DNA of 64,000 bases from Streptomyces sp. WAC 01529 (GTDB taxonomy: Bacteria > Actinomycetota > Actinomycetes > Streptomycetales > Streptomycetaceae), in the NCBI RefSeq assembly GCF_003945545.1, contig NZ_CP029617.1, positions 2,925,001 to 2,989,000 on the forward strand, given 5' to 3'. The translations under genes were made by a program, and so were the position numbers. Shown piece after piece: positions 8,752 through 17,989 of the stretch; the stretch's first letter is position 1; each line of letters starts with the position of its first letter. The notes under the pieces are model-generated. The model saw only the letters and a program-made list of their open reading frames with translations, was not told the DNA's origin and searched no databases.

Positions 8752-9354
8752 ATGAACGATCGCATGGTGTGGATCGACTGCGAGATGACCGGGCTCTCGT
8801 TGACGGACGACGCACTTATCGAGGTGGCCGCACTGGTCACCGACTCGGAACTGAACGTGCTCGGCGAAGGTGTGGACATCGTGATCCGCCCGCCGGACGC
8901 GGCGCTGGAGACCATGCCCGAGGTGGTGCGCACGATGCACACCGCCTCGGGTCTCCTCGACGAACTGGCCGACGGCACCACGCTGGCCGACGCCGAGGAG
9001 CAGGTCCTGGCGTACGTACGTGAGCACGTCAAGGAGCCGCGGAAGGCTCCGCTGTGCGGAAACTCGGTCGGCACCGACCGCGGCTTCCTGCTGCGCGACA
9101 TGGCGACCCTGGAGGAGTACCTCCACTACCGGATCGTCGACGTCTCCTCCATCAAGGAGCTGGCGCGCCGCTGGTACCCACGGGCGTACTTCAACAGCCC
9201 GGCCAAGAGCGGCAACCACCGCGCACTCGCCGACATCCGCGAGTCCATCGCCGAGCTGCGCTACTACCGCGAGGCGGTCTTCGTCCCGCAGCCCGGACCG
9301 GACTCCGACACCGCCAAGTCGATCGCCGCCAAGCACGTGCTGCCCGCGCGGTAG
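8752..9354 (+). CDS. orn: Oligoribonuclease (3'-5' exoribonuclease, DEDDh)
   Basis: Degrades 2-5-nt RNA fragments, including pGpG from c-di-GMP turnover. 200 aa, full length. The DEDDh residues are visible: Asp9 and Glu11 in WIDCEMTG, an Asp in SVGTDRGFL near residue 108, and the H-x4-D pair in [12 protein letters not shown] near residues 158-163. The start ATG 8752 lies 10 nt after adpA. Since a GGDEF/EAL protein is encoded 20 kb away in the same window, the pGpG connection is relevant to c-di-GMP control of development, although they are not in one operon. Confidence 0.96.
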   Translation: MNDRMVWIDCEMTGLSLTDDALIEVAALVTDSELNVLGEGVDIVIRPPDAALETMPEVVRTMHTASGLLDELADGTTLADAEEQVLAYVREHVKEPRKAPLCGNSVGTDRGFLLRDMATLEEYLHYRIVDVSSIKELARRWYPRAYFNSPAKSGNHRALADIRESIAELRYYREAVFVPQPGPDSDTAKSIAAKHVLPAR

Positions 9355-9465
9355 CCTCCGCGCACCCCTCCTGTACGGGGTCCGGAAAACGTGTGCGCGA
9401 GCACCCCTTCGGACCCTGTACACTTTTTCTCGGCCGGTCGGAAGAACGCAGAACGACCGGACATG

Positions 9466-9538
9466 GTGGGTGTAGCTCAGTTGGTAGAGCACCTGGTTGT
9501 GGTCCAGGTGGCCGCGGGTTCAAGTCCCGTCACTCACC
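9466..9538 (+). tRNA. tRNA-His (anticodon GTG)
   Basis: A full cloverleaf is readable: acceptor GTGGGTG pairs with CACTCAC, D-arm TAGCTCAGTTGGTAGAGC, anticodon loop TTGTGGT, T-arm GCGGGTTCAAGTCCCGT. The discriminator is C73 and base 9465 is G, giving the G-1:C73 identity pair of tRNA-His. CCA is not encoded. A TACACT -10-like hexamer lies at 9419-9424. Confidence 0.97.
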
Positions 9539-9542
9539 CTGA

Positions 9543-9585
9543 GGAAAGGGCCCCGGTTCGAGAGAACCGGGGCCCTTTCCGTTTT
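9543..9585 (+). terminator. Intrinsic terminator after tRNA-His
   Basis: 16-bp perfect stem (GGAAAGGGCCCCGGTT / AACCGGGGCCCTTTCC), 6-nt loop, followed by GTTTT. It is one of the few in this window with a real U-tract; it also faces the cebR gene end. Confidence 0.92.
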
Positions 9586-9637
9586 CGCTTCCGCGACGCA
9601 CGGGAATCGCGCTCGGGAAGAGTCCCGCTCATCGTGC

Positions 9638-10693
9638 TCAGGAAGAGTCCCGCTCGACCAGTTCCGTCGGGAGCACCAGCTGGCGCCGCTCCAGGCGCCG
9701 GGCGGCGGCCGGGCGGCCGTCCGCGATCTCCGCGAGCAGCAGGTCGATCATCGCCCGGCCCATCTCCTCGATCGGCTGGCGCACGCTGGTGAGCGGCGGG
9801 TCCATGTGGCGCGCGATCGCCGAGTCGTCGAAGCCGACGAGCGCCACGTCGTCGGGTATCCGGCGCCCGGCCTCCCGCAGCGCCTGCCGGGCGCCCGCCG
9901 CCATCACGTCCGAGCCCGCGAAGACCGCGTCCACCCCGGGGCAGGCCGCGAGCAGCTCCCGCATCGCGCGCCGCCCGCCCTCCTCCGTGAAGTCGCCCTG
10001 CGCGATCAGCCGCTCGTCCACCGTGCGGCCGGCGCCTTCCAGGGCGGTGCGGTAGCCGTCCAGGCGGCGCTGGGCCCCGTACACGTCGAGGCGGCCGGTG
10101 ATGGTGGCTATGGACGTGCGGCCGCGGGCCATGAGGTGGTCGACGGCCGAGCACGCCCCGGCGTAGTTGTCGGAGTCGACCGAGGGCAGCGCCTCCTCGG
10201 CGGAGCGGCGGCCGCTGATCACCGCGGGGATCTCCAGCTGGGTCAGCAGATCCGGCAGCGGATCGTCGGCGTGGACCGAGACCAGCAGGACGCCGTCGAC
10301 GCGGTGGGCCGCGAGGTACTGGGCGAGGCGCTGACGCCGCTGGTCGTTGCCGGCGAAGATCAGCAGCAGCTGCATCTCGGTCTCGCTGAGCTGGGCGCCC
10401 ACCCCGCGCAGCACGTCGGAGAAGTAGGGCTCGGCGAAGAAGCGGGTCTCCGGCTCCGGCACGACCAGGGCGATCGCGTCCGTGCGGTTGGCGGCCAGGG
10501 CGCGGGCCGCCGTGTTGGGGACGTATCCCAGCTCGGCGACGGCGGCCTCGACGGCCGTGCGGGTCGCCGCGCTCACCCGGGGCGAGCCGTTGATCACGCG
10601 GGAGACCGTCCCCCGGCCCACTCCCGCCCGCGCGGCGACCTCCTCCAGGGTGGGCCGTCCGCCACTGCGGCCGCGCGCTGCGTGAGCTGCCAT
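9638..10693 (-). CDS. cebR: Cellobiose-responsive LacI-family repressor
   Basis: Represses cello-oligosaccharide uptake and beta-glucosidase genes and is released by cellobiose/cellotriose. 351 aa, start ATG 10691-10693 with GGGAGG 6 nt upstream. The LacI helix-turn-helix and hinge occupy residues about 14-65 (TLEEVAARAGVGRGTVSRVI then NGSPRVS and TAARALA). The periplasmic-binding-like effector domain follows (GYVPNTA, DAVFAGSDVMAAGA, DDVALVGFDD, LTSVRQP). It is divergent from cebE with a perfect operator between them (10864-10877), consistent with control of cebEFG and possibly itself. Confidence 0.93.
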   Translation of the reverse strand: MAAHAARGRSGGRPTLEEVAARAGVGRGTVSRVINGSPRVSAATRTAVEAAVAELGYVPNTAARALAANRTDAIALVVPEPETRFFAEPYFSDVLRGVGAQLSETEMQLLLIFAGNDQRRQRLAQYLAAHRVDGVLLVSVHADDPLPDLLTQLEIPAVISGRRSAEEALPSVDSDNYAGACSAVDHLMARGRTSIATITGRLDVYGAQRRLDGYRTALEGAGRTVDERLIAQGDFTEEGGRRAMRELLAACPGVDAVFAGSDVMAAGARQALREAGRRIPDDVALVGFDDSAIARHMDPPLTSVRQPIEEMGRAMIDLLLAEIADGRPAAARRLERRQLVLPTELVERDSS

Positions 10694-10819
10694 TGTCCGC
10701 CTCCCGTCACTTCCCCCGGCGAGGAATGTAACAGCCGGATCTTCACCGGGCGGAGGAGCGAAAGCACGGGCGGCCCGTAACGGCCCGATAACCGAAGACG
10801 TAACTCCCTGTCCGGTCCC

Positions 10820-10825
10820 TTGACA
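10820..10825 (+). promoter_or_regulatory. Candidate -35 of the cebE promoter
   Basis: TTGACA at 10820-10825; a weak AGTCTT lies 18 nt downstream. If used, transcription would start just before the CebR palindrome, a good geometry for repression. Confidence 0.4.
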
Positions 10826-10863
10826 CCCCCGCCCCCAGCCACGAGTCTTCAACTCATCACACG

Positions 10864-10877
10864 TGGGAGCGCTCCCA
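10864..10877. promoter_or_regulatory. CebR operator (perfect palindrome) upstream of cebE
   Basis: TGGGAGCGCTCCCA, identical to the published 14-bp CebR box, extended by one pair on each side (G...C). It lies 116 nt upstream of the cebE start and 171 nt upstream of cebR. Confidence 0.93.
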
Positions 10878-10992
10878 CAGTACCTGACCCGTACACATCC
10901 CGCACGTTCCCCGCCCGAGCCGCAGAGTGAACCAACGGGCCCAGCAGAGCAGTTGGCCGGGGGGTCGGCACGTCAGGCAAGAGGAGGACGTC

Positions 10993-12303
10993 ATGCACAC
11001 GAGTTCCGGCCGGTCCCGCCGACTGGTGGCCTACACGGCCGTGACCGCCCTGGCCGCGAGTCTGCTGGCCGCTTGTTCCAGCGACGACGAAGGGTCGGCG
11101 GGCGGCGACGGCAAGATCACGCTCAATGTGGGCACGTTCGGTGTGCTGGGCCTCAAGCAGGCGGGCCTGTACGAGGAGTACGAGAAGGCCCACCCGAACA
11201 TCAGGATCAAAGAGAACGTCATCGAGCGGAACGACGCCTATTACCCGAAGCTGCTCACCCAGCTCCAGTCCGGCGCCGGGGTCAACGACGTGGCGGCCGT
11301 CGAGGTCAGCAACATCACGGAGGTCGTACAGACCCAGGGCGCCAAGTTCGAGGACCTGGGCAAGGCCGAGGGCGTGCAGAAGTCGGCGTACCTCGACTGG
11401 AAGTGGAAGCAGGCCACGACCGAGGACGGCAAGACGATCGGTCTCGGGGTCGACATCGGTCCGACCGCGCTCTGCTACCGCAAGGACCTCTTCGCGAAGG
11501 CGGGCCTGCCCACCGACCGCGAAGAGCTGGCCAAGGAGTGGGCCGGCGACTGGGACAAGTACGTCGCGATGGGCGAGAAGTACATGGAGAAGGCGCCGAA
11601 GGGCACCAAGTTCGTCGACTCCGCCTCCAGCGTCTACAACGCCGTCTTCGCGGGCGCCACCGAGCGCTACTACGACAAGGACGGCGAGGAGATCTACGAG
11701 CAGAGCCAGGGCCGCAAGGACGCCTGGGACGCGGCGATGAAGGTCGCGCGGGGTGACATGTCCGCCAAGCTCAAGCAGTTCGACCCGACGTGGGACCAGG
11801 GCTTCGCCAACGGCAAGTTCGCCACGGTGGCCTGCCCCGCCTGGATGGCCGGTTACATCCAGGAGAAGACGGGTCCGGGCGGCAAGGGCAAGTGGGACAT
11901 GGCCAAGGCGCCCACGGACGGCAACTGGGGCGGGACCTTCCTCGGCGTGCCGAGCGCGGGCAAGCACAAGAAGGAGGCGACCGAGCTGGCCGTCTGGCTG
12001 ACGCGGCCCGAGCAGCTCGCGAAGGTCTTCGCCAAGCAGGCCAGCTTCCCGTCCACCCCGGCGGTCTACGACAAGCTGAAGCCGTCGCCGGCCACCAAGG
12101 CGTACTTCAGCGACGCGCCCATCACCCGGATCTACGCGGGCATCGCCGAGAACACCCCCTCGGCCGTCTACGGCGTCAAGGACGCCCAGATCGGCCAGTC
12201 CATCACGGACATCGGTGTGCTCCAGGTGGAGCAGCAGGGCAAGTCTCCCGAGGAGGGCTGGGAAGCGGCCCAGAAGGAGATCAAGGATGTTCTGGGACAG
12301 TGA
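10993..12303 (+). CDS. cebE: Cello-oligosaccharide ABC transporter, solute-binding lipoprotein
   Basis: Captures cellobiose/cellotriose outside the membrane for CebFG. 436 aa. The start ATG 10993 follows AAGAGGAGG. Lipoprotein signal peptide with lipobox LLAAC (Cys about residue 28). Extracellular-solute-binding family 1 fold. The first gene of cebEFG; cebF begins 5 nt after its stop. The operon carries no ATPase; in Streptomyces the shared MsiK supplies it, so msiK should be elsewhere in the genome. Confidence 0.93.
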   Translation: MHTSSGRSRRLVAYTAVTALAASLLAACSSDDEGSAGGDGKITLNVGTFGVLGLKQAGLYEEYEKAHPNIRIKENVIERNDAYYPKLLTQLQSGAGVNDVAAVEVSNITEVVQTQGAKFEDLGKAEGVQKSAYLDWKWKQATTEDGKTIGLGVDIGPTALCYRKDLFAKAGLPTDREELAKEWAGDWDKYVAMGEKYMEKAPKGTKFVDSASSVYNAVFAGATERYYDKDGEEIYEQSQGRKDAWDAAMKVARGDMSAKLKQFDPTWDQGFANGKFATVACPAWMAGYIQEKTGPGGKGKWDMAKAPTDGNWGGTFLGVPSAGKHKKEATELAVWLTRPEQLAKVFAKQASFPSTPAVYDKLKPSPATKAYFSDAPITRIYAGIAENTPSAVYGVKDAQIGQSITDIGVLQVEQQGKSPEEGWEAAQKEIKDVLGQ

Positions 12304-12308
12304 CGCCC

Positions 12309-13316
12309 ATGTCCGAGACGACTGAGTACGCCGAGACCGCGCCCCCCGTGAAGGGGGACGCGGCCCCGGCCGCGCCGGAGGGCCGCGCGCCCTCCCCCAC
12401 GACGTCCTCGTGGCGCAGCCGCCTGTACCGCTGGGACATCAAGGCGTCGCCCTACGTCTTCGTCGCGCCCTTCTTCCTCTTCTTCGGCGCCTTCGGCCTC
12501 TTCCCGCTGCTCTACACCGGCTGGGCGTCGCTGCACCGCCTGGAGCTGACCAACCTCGACGACCGCACCTGGCTCGGCCTGGAGAACTACACCAACCTGC
12601 TGGGCAGCGACTACTTCTGGAACGCGCTCGGCAACACCTTCACCATCGGTGTCATCTCCACCGTCCCCCAGCTCGCGATCGCGCTCGGAATCGCGCATCT
12701 GCTCAACTACAAGCTGCGCGGGTCCACGCTGTGGCGGGTCGCGATGCTCGCTCCGTACGCGACATCGGTGGCGAGCGCCTCACTGGTCTTCACGTTGCTC
12801 TTCGCCTGGGACGGCGGCATGGTCAACTGGCTGATCGGGTCGGTCGGCCTCGACCCGGTCAACTGGCGTGAGTCCTCCTGGGGTTCGCAGTTCGCCGTGT
12901 CGTCGATCGTCATCTGGCGGTGGACCGGCTACAACGCGCTCATCTACCTGGCGGCGATGCAGGCCGTGCCGCACGACCTGTACGAGTCGGCCGCACTGGA
13001 CGGCGCCTCGCGCTGGCAGCAGTTCCGGCACGTGACGATTCCGATGCTGCGGCCGACGATCCTGTTCACGGTGGTCGTCTCCACTATCGGCGCGACCCAG
13101 CTCTTCGGCGAGCCGCTGCTGTTCGGCGGCACGGCCGGGTCCAAGGGCGGCGCCGACCACCAGTTCCAGACGCTCGGCCTCTATCTGTACGACCAGGGCT
13201 GGATCAACGGCCATCTGGGCCGGGCCTCGGCCGTCGCCTGGCTGATGCTCCTGATCCTGCTGCTCATCGCCGCGGTCAATCTGCTGATCGCCCGACGCCT
13301 GAGGAAGGACCGATGA
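12309..13316 (+). CDS. cebF: Cello-oligosaccharide ABC transporter permease 1
   Basis: 335 aa, start ATG 12309. A 45-residue Ala/Pro-rich cytoplasmic N-terminus precedes six predicted membrane helices (the first is YVFVAPFFLFFGAFGLFPLL). The EAA loop of MalF-type permeases is present: YESAALDGASRWQQFRHVTI. It forms the membrane channel with CebG. It overlaps cebG by 4 nt (ATGA), implying translational coupling. Confidence 0.92.
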   Translation: MSETTEYAETAPPVKGDAAPAAPEGRAPSPTTSSWRSRLYRWDIKASPYVFVAPFFLFFGAFGLFPLLYTGWASLHRLELTNLDDRTWLGLENYTNLLGSDYFWNALGNTFTIGVISTVPQLAIALGIAHLLNYKLRGSTLWRVAMLAPYATSVASASLVFTLLFAWDGGMVNWLIGSVGLDPVNWRESSWGSQFAVSSIVIWRWTGYNALIYLAAMQAVPHDLYESAALDGASRWQQFRHVTIPMLRPTILFTVVVSTIGATQLFGEPLLFGGTAGSKGGADHQFQTLGLYLYDQGWINGHLGRASAVAWLMLLILLLIAAVNLLIARRLRKDR

Positions 13317-14170
13317 AGTCCCGCGCCCGCACCATGGGCCTCAAGGCCGGCCGCACGATGCACGCGGGGCCGCTCACGTACGCCGTCCTCGCGCTGTTCA
13401 CGGCCATCTCGCTGGCGCCGCTGATCTGGACGGCCGTCGCGGCCTCGCGCACGAGCGGGCGGCTCGCCCAGACGCCGCCGCCCCTGTGGTTCGGCGGGAA
13501 CCTCTTCAAGAACCTCGAACGGGCGTGGCGGGAGGCGAGCCTCGGCGACGCGATGCTGAACACCACGATCGTGGCGGGCAGCATCACCATCGGCACCGTC
13601 CTGTTCTCCACGATCGCCGGATTCGCCTTCGCCAAGCTGAAGTTCAGGTTCAGCGGGGCGCTGCTGATACTGACCATCGGCACGATGATGGTGCCGCCCC
13701 AGCTGAGCGTCGTACCGCTGTATCTGTGGGTCGCCGACCTCCAGTGGACCAACCAGCTCCAGGCCGTGATCCTGCCGACGTTCGTGAGCGCCTTCGGGGT
13801 CTTCTTCATGCGGCAGTACTTGGTCCAGGCCCTGCCCAGCGAGCTGATCGAGGCGGCGCGGATGGACGGGGCGAGCAGTCTGCGCATCATCTGGCACGTG
13901 GTGTTCCCGGCGGCGCGGCCCGCGATGGCCGTGCTCGGGCTGCTGACGTTCGTCATGGCCTGGAACGACTTCCTGTGGCCGATCATCGCCCTGAACCAGT
14001 CGAACCCCACCGTGCAGGTGGCGCTCAACTCCCTCGGCACGGGGTACATCCCCGACCGGGCGGTGATCATGGCGGGCGCGCTGCTCGGTACGTTGCCGCT
14101 GCTCCTGGCGTTCGTCCTGTTCGGCAAGCAGATCGTGAGCGGGATCATGCAGGGGGCGGTCAAGGGCTGA
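13313..14170 (+). CDS. cebG: Cello-oligosaccharide ABC transporter permease 2
   Basis: 285 aa MalG-type permease, start ATG 13313 overlapping the cebF stop. Six predicted helices; the EAA loop is IEAARMDGASSLRIIWHVV. It ends GIMQGAVKG. bglC follows after 96 nt that carry a second CebR box, so bglC has its own regulated expression as well as possible read-through. Confidence 0.92.
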   Translation: MKSRARTMGLKAGRTMHAGPLTYAVLALFTAISLAPLIWTAVAASRTSGRLAQTPPPLWFGGNLFKNLERAWREASLGDAMLNTTIVAGSITIGTVLFSTIAGFAFAKLKFRFSGALLILTIGTMMVPPQLSVVPLYLWVADLQWTNQLQAVILPTFVSAFGVFFMRQYLVQALPSELIEAARMDGASSLRIIWHVVFPAARPAMAVLGLLTFVMAWNDFLWPIIALNQSNPTVQVALNSLGTGYIPDRAVIMAGALLGTLPLLLAFVLFGKQIVSGIMQGAVKG

Positions 14171-14253
14171 GCCTCCGGGAGCGGCGTGGCTCCGGGTGCC
14201 CCGGCGCTCCCCCTTCTTTCTCCGGTACTTCTTCTCCCCCTTCCTCCTTCTCA

Positions 14254-14267
14254 TGGGAGCGCTTCCA
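14254..14267. promoter_or_regulatory. CebR operator overlapping the bglC start
   Basis: TGGGAGCGCTTCCA, 13 of 14 matches to the CebR palindrome. Its last base is the A of the bglC ATG (14267-14269), and its GGGAG is also the only Shine-Dalgarno-like sequence in front of bglC. Confidence 0.88.
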
Positions 14268-15676
14268 TGCTTGAACCGCTTACCTTTCCGGCCGGTTTCC
14301 TCTGGGGTGCGGCCACCTCCGCGTACCAGATCGAGGGTGCCGTGCGTGAGGACGGCCGCACCCCGTCGATCTGGGACACCTTCAGTCATACGCCGGGCCG
14401 CACGGTCGGCGGCGACACCGGTGATGTCGCCGTCGAGCACTACCACCGCTACCGCGACGACGTGGCGCTCATGGCGCAGCTCGGCCTTGGCGCCTACCGG
14501 TTCTCCGTCTCCTGGCCGCGGGTGCAGCCCACCGGCCGCGGCCCCGCCGTCCAGCGCGGCCTGGACTTCTACCGCCGCCTGGTCGACGAACTGCTCACCC
14601 GGGGCATCGAGCCCGCCCTCACCCTCTACCACTGGGACCTGCCCCAGGAGCTGGAGGACGCGGGCGGCTGGCCCGCGCGGGAGACCGCGTACCGCTTCGC
14701 CGAGTACGCCGGTCTCGTCGCCGAGGCGCTCGGCGACCGCGTGGAGTCCTGGATCACGCTCAACGAACCGTGGTGCAGCGCCTTCCTGGGCTACGGCTCC
14801 GGGGTGCACGCCCCCGGCAGGACCGACCCCGCGGCCGCCCTCCGGGCCGCGCACCACCTCAACCTCGCGCACGGCCTCGGCACCCAGGCGCTGCGGGCCG
14901 CCCTGCCGGCCCGCGCGCGGGTCGCGGTGAGCCTCAACTCCGCGGTGGTCAGGGCGGTCTCCCAGGCGCCGGGGGACGTGGACGCGCGGCGGCGCATCGA
15001 CAACCTCGCCAACGGCGTCTTCCACGGCCCGATGCTGCACGGGGCCTACCCGACCGACCTGCTGGCGGACACCGCGCACCTCACCGACTGGTCCTGCGTC
15101 CGCGAGGGCGACCTGGCCGCGATCCATCAGCCGCTGGACGCGCTGGGGCTCAACTACTACACGCCCGCGCTGGTGTCGGCGGCCCCCGAGGGCGGAAGTT
15201 CGCGCGCCGACGGGCACGGCGCGAGCGATCACTCCCCCTGGCCCGGGGCCGAGGACGTCACCTTCCACCAGACGCCGGGCGAGCGCACGGAGATGGGCTG
15301 GACCATCGATCCGACGGGGCTGCACGAGCTGATCATGCGGTACACCCGGGAGGTGCCGGGGCTGCCGCTGTACGTGACGGAGAACGGGGCGGCCTGCGAC
15401 GACAAGCCCGACGCCGACGGCCGCGTCCATGACCCGGACCGGATCGCCTACCTCCATGGCCATCTGGCCGCGGTCCGCCGTGCCCTCACCGATGGCGCCG
15501 ATGTGCGCGGGTACTACCTGTGGTCGCTCCTGGACAACTTCGAGTGGGCGTACGGCTACAGCAAGCGGTTCGGGGCGGTGTACGTGGACTACGAGACGCA
15601 GGCCCGGACTCCGAAGTCCAGCGCGGAGTGGTATGCGGCGGTCGCCAGGACGGGGTCGCTGGCCGCTGACGAGTGA
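14267..15676 (+). CDS. bglC: Beta-glucosidase (GH1), intracellular
   Basis: Hydrolyses imported cellobiose/cellotriose to glucose, which removes the CebR inducer. 469 aa, the usual GH1 size, no signal peptide. [18 protein letters not shown] is the GH1 N-terminal signature. The acid/base Glu167 lies in TLNEPW and the nucleophile Glu372 in [21 protein letters not shown] is the aglycone-site motif. I chose ATG 14267 because GGGAG lies 7 nt upstream and homology starts there; an in-frame upstream start at 14186 would add 27 residues unlike the family. Confidence 0.93.
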   Translation: MLEPLTFPAGFLWGAATSAYQIEGAVREDGRTPSIWDTFSHTPGRTVGGDTGDVAVEHYHRYRDDVALMAQLGLGAYRFSVSWPRVQPTGRGPAVQRGLDFYRRLVDELLTRGIEPALTLYHWDLPQELEDAGGWPARETAYRFAEYAGLVAEALGDRVESWITLNEPWCSAFLGYGSGVHAPGRTDPAAALRAAHHLNLAHGLGTQALRAALPARARVAVSLNSAVVRAVSQAPGDVDARRRIDNLANGVFHGPMLHGAYPTDLLADTAHLTDWSCVREGDLAAIHQPLDALGLNYYTPALVSAAPEGGSSRADGHGASDHSPWPGAEDVTFHQTPGERTEMGWTIDPTGLHELIMRYTREVPGLPLYVTENGAACDDKPDADGRVHDPDRIAYLHGHLAAVRRALTDGADVRGYYLWSLLDNFEWAYGYSKRFGAVYVDYETQARTPKSSAEWYAAVARTGSLAADE

Positions 15677-15695
15677 CACCGCGGCCCGGTGGGGG

Positions 15696-15773
15696 CTGGT
15701 CGCGCAGTTCCCCGCGCCCCTGAGGGGCGCTAAGCCAGGCCCCGTAAGGGGCGCGGGGAACTGCGCGAGCAAC
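15696..15773. repeat. Dispersed intergenic palindromic element (copy 1)
   Basis: Two inverted arms, CGCGCAGTTCCCCGCGCCCC at 15701-15720 and its complement at 15748-15767, form a long stem in the convergent gap between bglC and the sensor kinase gene. The same core recurs near 28.5, 33.6, 44.8 and 61.6 kb. It may act as a terminator here. Confidence 0.8.
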
Positions 15774-15793
15774 CACGACGCACCCGCACGGAC

Positions 15794-17167
15794 TTACCCC
15801 TGGCCGACGGCACGTCTCCCGCCCCGGTGCCCCCGGCGCCCGGGCGCCCCCCGGCGAGCCCCCCTCTGAATCCAGAGGCGGACCTCCGTGCCGCCGAGGA
15901 CCGAGCGGCCGACACGGACGTCGCCGCCCGTCGACTCGGCGAGGCGGCGCACGATGTCCAGGCCGAGCCCCGTGGACCCGTCCGCCCCGGACCCCGCGCC
16001 CCGCGCCAACGCGGCCTCGGGGTCGGCGATCCCGGGCCCCGCGTCGGAGACGAGGACGATCACCGCGTCCTCGCCGCTGTGCACGTCCACCGAGAAGGCC
16101 GTCCCCTCCCCGGTGTGCCGGAAGACGTTACCCAGCAACGCGTCCACCGCGGCGACCAGTTCCGCCCGGGCCACCGGCACCCGCACCGGCCGCTCCACCC
16201 CCGCCACGCGCACCTCGCGGCCCTCGTCCTCGGCGAGCGCCGACCAGAACGCCATCCGCTCGCGGATCACCTCGGCCGCGTCACAGCCCGCGCCGGGCCC
16301 GGCCGCGGCCGTCCGGGGCTTGGCGTCCCGTGCGGTGCGGATGATCGTGTCGACCTCGCGCTCCAGGCGCTCCACGGCGACGCGGGTCTGCTCGGCCGCG
16401 GGCCCGTCCCCGAGCGAGGCCGCGTTCAGCCGCAGCACGGTCAGCGGCGTACGCAGCCGGTGGGAGAGGTCGGCCGCCAGCTCCCGTTCGTTGGCGAGGA
16501 GCTGGACGACCTGGTCGGCCATGGAGTTGAACGCGACCGCCGCGAGCCGCAGCTCCGTCGGCCCCTCCTCCGGCACCCGCGCCCCCAGCTTCCCCTCCCC
16601 CAGGTCACGCGCCGCGCCCACCAGCCGCTTGGCCGGCTGGACCATGCGTACGCCGAGCCGGTCCGCGACCGCCACCGACCCGATGACGAGCGCGATGCCG
16701 ACGCCCGCGAGCACCAGCCACGCCGTGGTCACGCCATTGCTGACCTCGGCCTCGGGAACGTAGATCTCCACGACCGCCGTCCCGGAGCTGAGCGCGGTCG
16801 GCTGGAGCACCACGAAGCCGCCGGGCACCTCGGCGGTCCTGGCGCGGCCCTCCTCGCGGGTGGCCTCCACGGCCCGCGCACCCGCGCGCGGGTGGCCGAC
16901 CTCGAAGGCGGGAGCGTCGTCGATGGCCGGTACGTACACGGCCATCCGCCCGTCGCCGCCCGCCTCGGACGTGGCGACGGCCCGGGTCAGCTCCTCGCGG
17001 TCGGTGGTGATGGAGAGCGTGGGGCCCATGCCCGCGCCGTGCCGCTCCGCGTTCGAAAGGGCGCGGTCCCTGGCCATCTCCTTGACGACGAGGCCGAGCG
17101 GTACCGCGAAGGCCACCACGACCATCACCGTGACGGCCAGGCACACCTTGACGAGGGCCCATCTCAC
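15794..17167 (-). CDS. Two-component sensor histidine kinase
   Basis: 457 aa, start GTG 17167 (GGTGGAG upstream), overlapping the regulator's stop by 4 nt (GTGA). TM1 at about residues 6-28, an extracytoplasmic sensor domain at about 30-145, TM2 at about 147-168, HAMP to about 220, then the H box DLSHRLRTPLTVL with His236. The ATPase has an N box LLGNVFRHT, G1 SDAGPGIAD and G2 GSTGLGLDIVRRL. The C-terminal 30 residues are Arg/Gly-rich. The signal is unknown. It pairs with the OmpR-type regulator upstream. Confidence 0.92.
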   Translation of the reverse strand: MRWALVKVCLAVTVMVVVAFAVPLGLVVKEMARDRALSNAERHGAGMGPTLSITTDREELTRAVATSEAGGDGRMAVYVPAIDDAPAFEVGHPRAGARAVEATREEGRARTAEVPGGFVVLQPTALSSGTAVVEIYVPEAEVSNGVTTAWLVLAGVGIALVIGSVAVADRLGVRMVQPAKRLVGAARDLGEGKLGARVPEEGPTELRLAAVAFNSMADQVVQLLANERELAADLSHRLRTPLTVLRLNAASLGDGPAAEQTRVAVERLEREVDTIIRTARDAKPRTAAAGPGAGCDAAEVIRERMAFWSALAEDEGREVRVAGVERPVRVPVARAELVAAVDALLGNVFRHTGEGTAFSVDVHSGEDAVIVLVSDAGPGIADPEAALARGAGSGADGSTGLGLDIVRRLAESTGGDVRVGRSVLGGTEVRLWIQRGARRGAPGRRGHRGGRRAVGQG

Positions 17168-17868
17168 AGCGGTGACTCCACCGGTGGCGGCTCCAGCTTC
17201 ACGCCGACCCCGCGCAGGGTGTGCAGGTAACGCGGCCGCGCGGCCGTCTCGCCCAGCTTCCGCCGCAGCCACGACAGGTGTACGTCGATGGTCTGGTCGT
17301 CCCCGTAACTCTGCTGCCACACCTCGGCGAGCAGCTCCTTGCGGGGCACGACGACGCCGGGCCGCCCGGCGAGGAAGGCGAGCAGGTCGAACTCGCGGCG
17401 GGTCAGGTCGAGCCGCGCCCCGTCGAGGTCGGCCTGGCGGCGCAGCGGGTCGATGGAGAGGCCGCCGACCCGCAGGACGTCGCTCGGCGGCGCCTCACCG
17501 GCGGTGCCGCGCGCGCGGCGCAGCACGGCGGCCATCCGCGCCGAGAGGTGTTCGACGGAGAACGGCTTGGTGAGGTAGTCGTCGGCGCCGTCGTTGAGGA
17601 GCCGTACGATCTCCGCCTCGTCGTCCCGCGCGGTGGCGATGATCACGGGGACGTCCGTGATCCCGCGCAGCATCTTCAGCGCCTCCGACCCGTCGAGGTC
17701 GGGCAGGCCGAGATCCAGGATCACCACGTCAAAGCGGAAATGGGCGACCTCCCGCAGCGCCTCCAGGGCCGTGCCGACGCTGCGCACGGTGTGCGACGCC
17801 TCGGTCAGGTGCCGGATGAGGGCGGAGCGTACGAACTGGTCGTCCTCGACGACGAGCACACTTGCCAT
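17164..17868 (-). CDS. Two-component response regulator (OmpR/PhoB family)
   Basis: 234 aa, start ATG 17866-17868 (MASVLVVEDDQFVRS). The receiver has an acidic pair at residues 9-10, phospho-acceptor Asp52 (ILDLGLPD), Thr near residue 79 and Lys101 (LTKPF). The winged-helix DNA-binding domain spans about residues 130-230 (LTRREFDLLAFLAGRPG, IDVHLSWLRRKLGE, TLRGVGVKLEPP). It lies upstream of and overlaps the kinase gene, so it is an operon partner. The 121-nt divergent gap to the secreted-protein gene at 17990 should hold both promoters. Confidence 0.94.
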   Translation of the reverse strand: MASVLVVEDDQFVRSALIRHLTEASHTVRSVGTALEALREVAHFRFDVVILDLGLPDLDGSEALKMLRGITDVPVIIATARDDEAEIVRLLNDGADDYLTKPFSVEHLSARMAAVLRRARGTAGEAPPSDVLRVGGLSIDPLRRQADLDGARLDLTRREFDLLAFLAGRPGVVVPRKELLAEVWQQSYGDDQTIDVHLSWLRRKLGETAARPRYLHTLRGVGVKLEPPPVESPL

Positions 17869-17989
17869 GGGCGGCACCGTACGCCATACGGAGGAACGCG
17901 GTCCTCTCTGGATCACCCATCCCCCTGCGAACACCAGAGCGAATACCGCAGGGGACACGTTGGCGCCGCGTGGTGCAGTATGGCCCGCG

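Noticed and set aside
13181..15772. 863-residue minus-strand open frame
   Set aside because: Antisense to cebF, cebG and bglC, all of which have full motifs.
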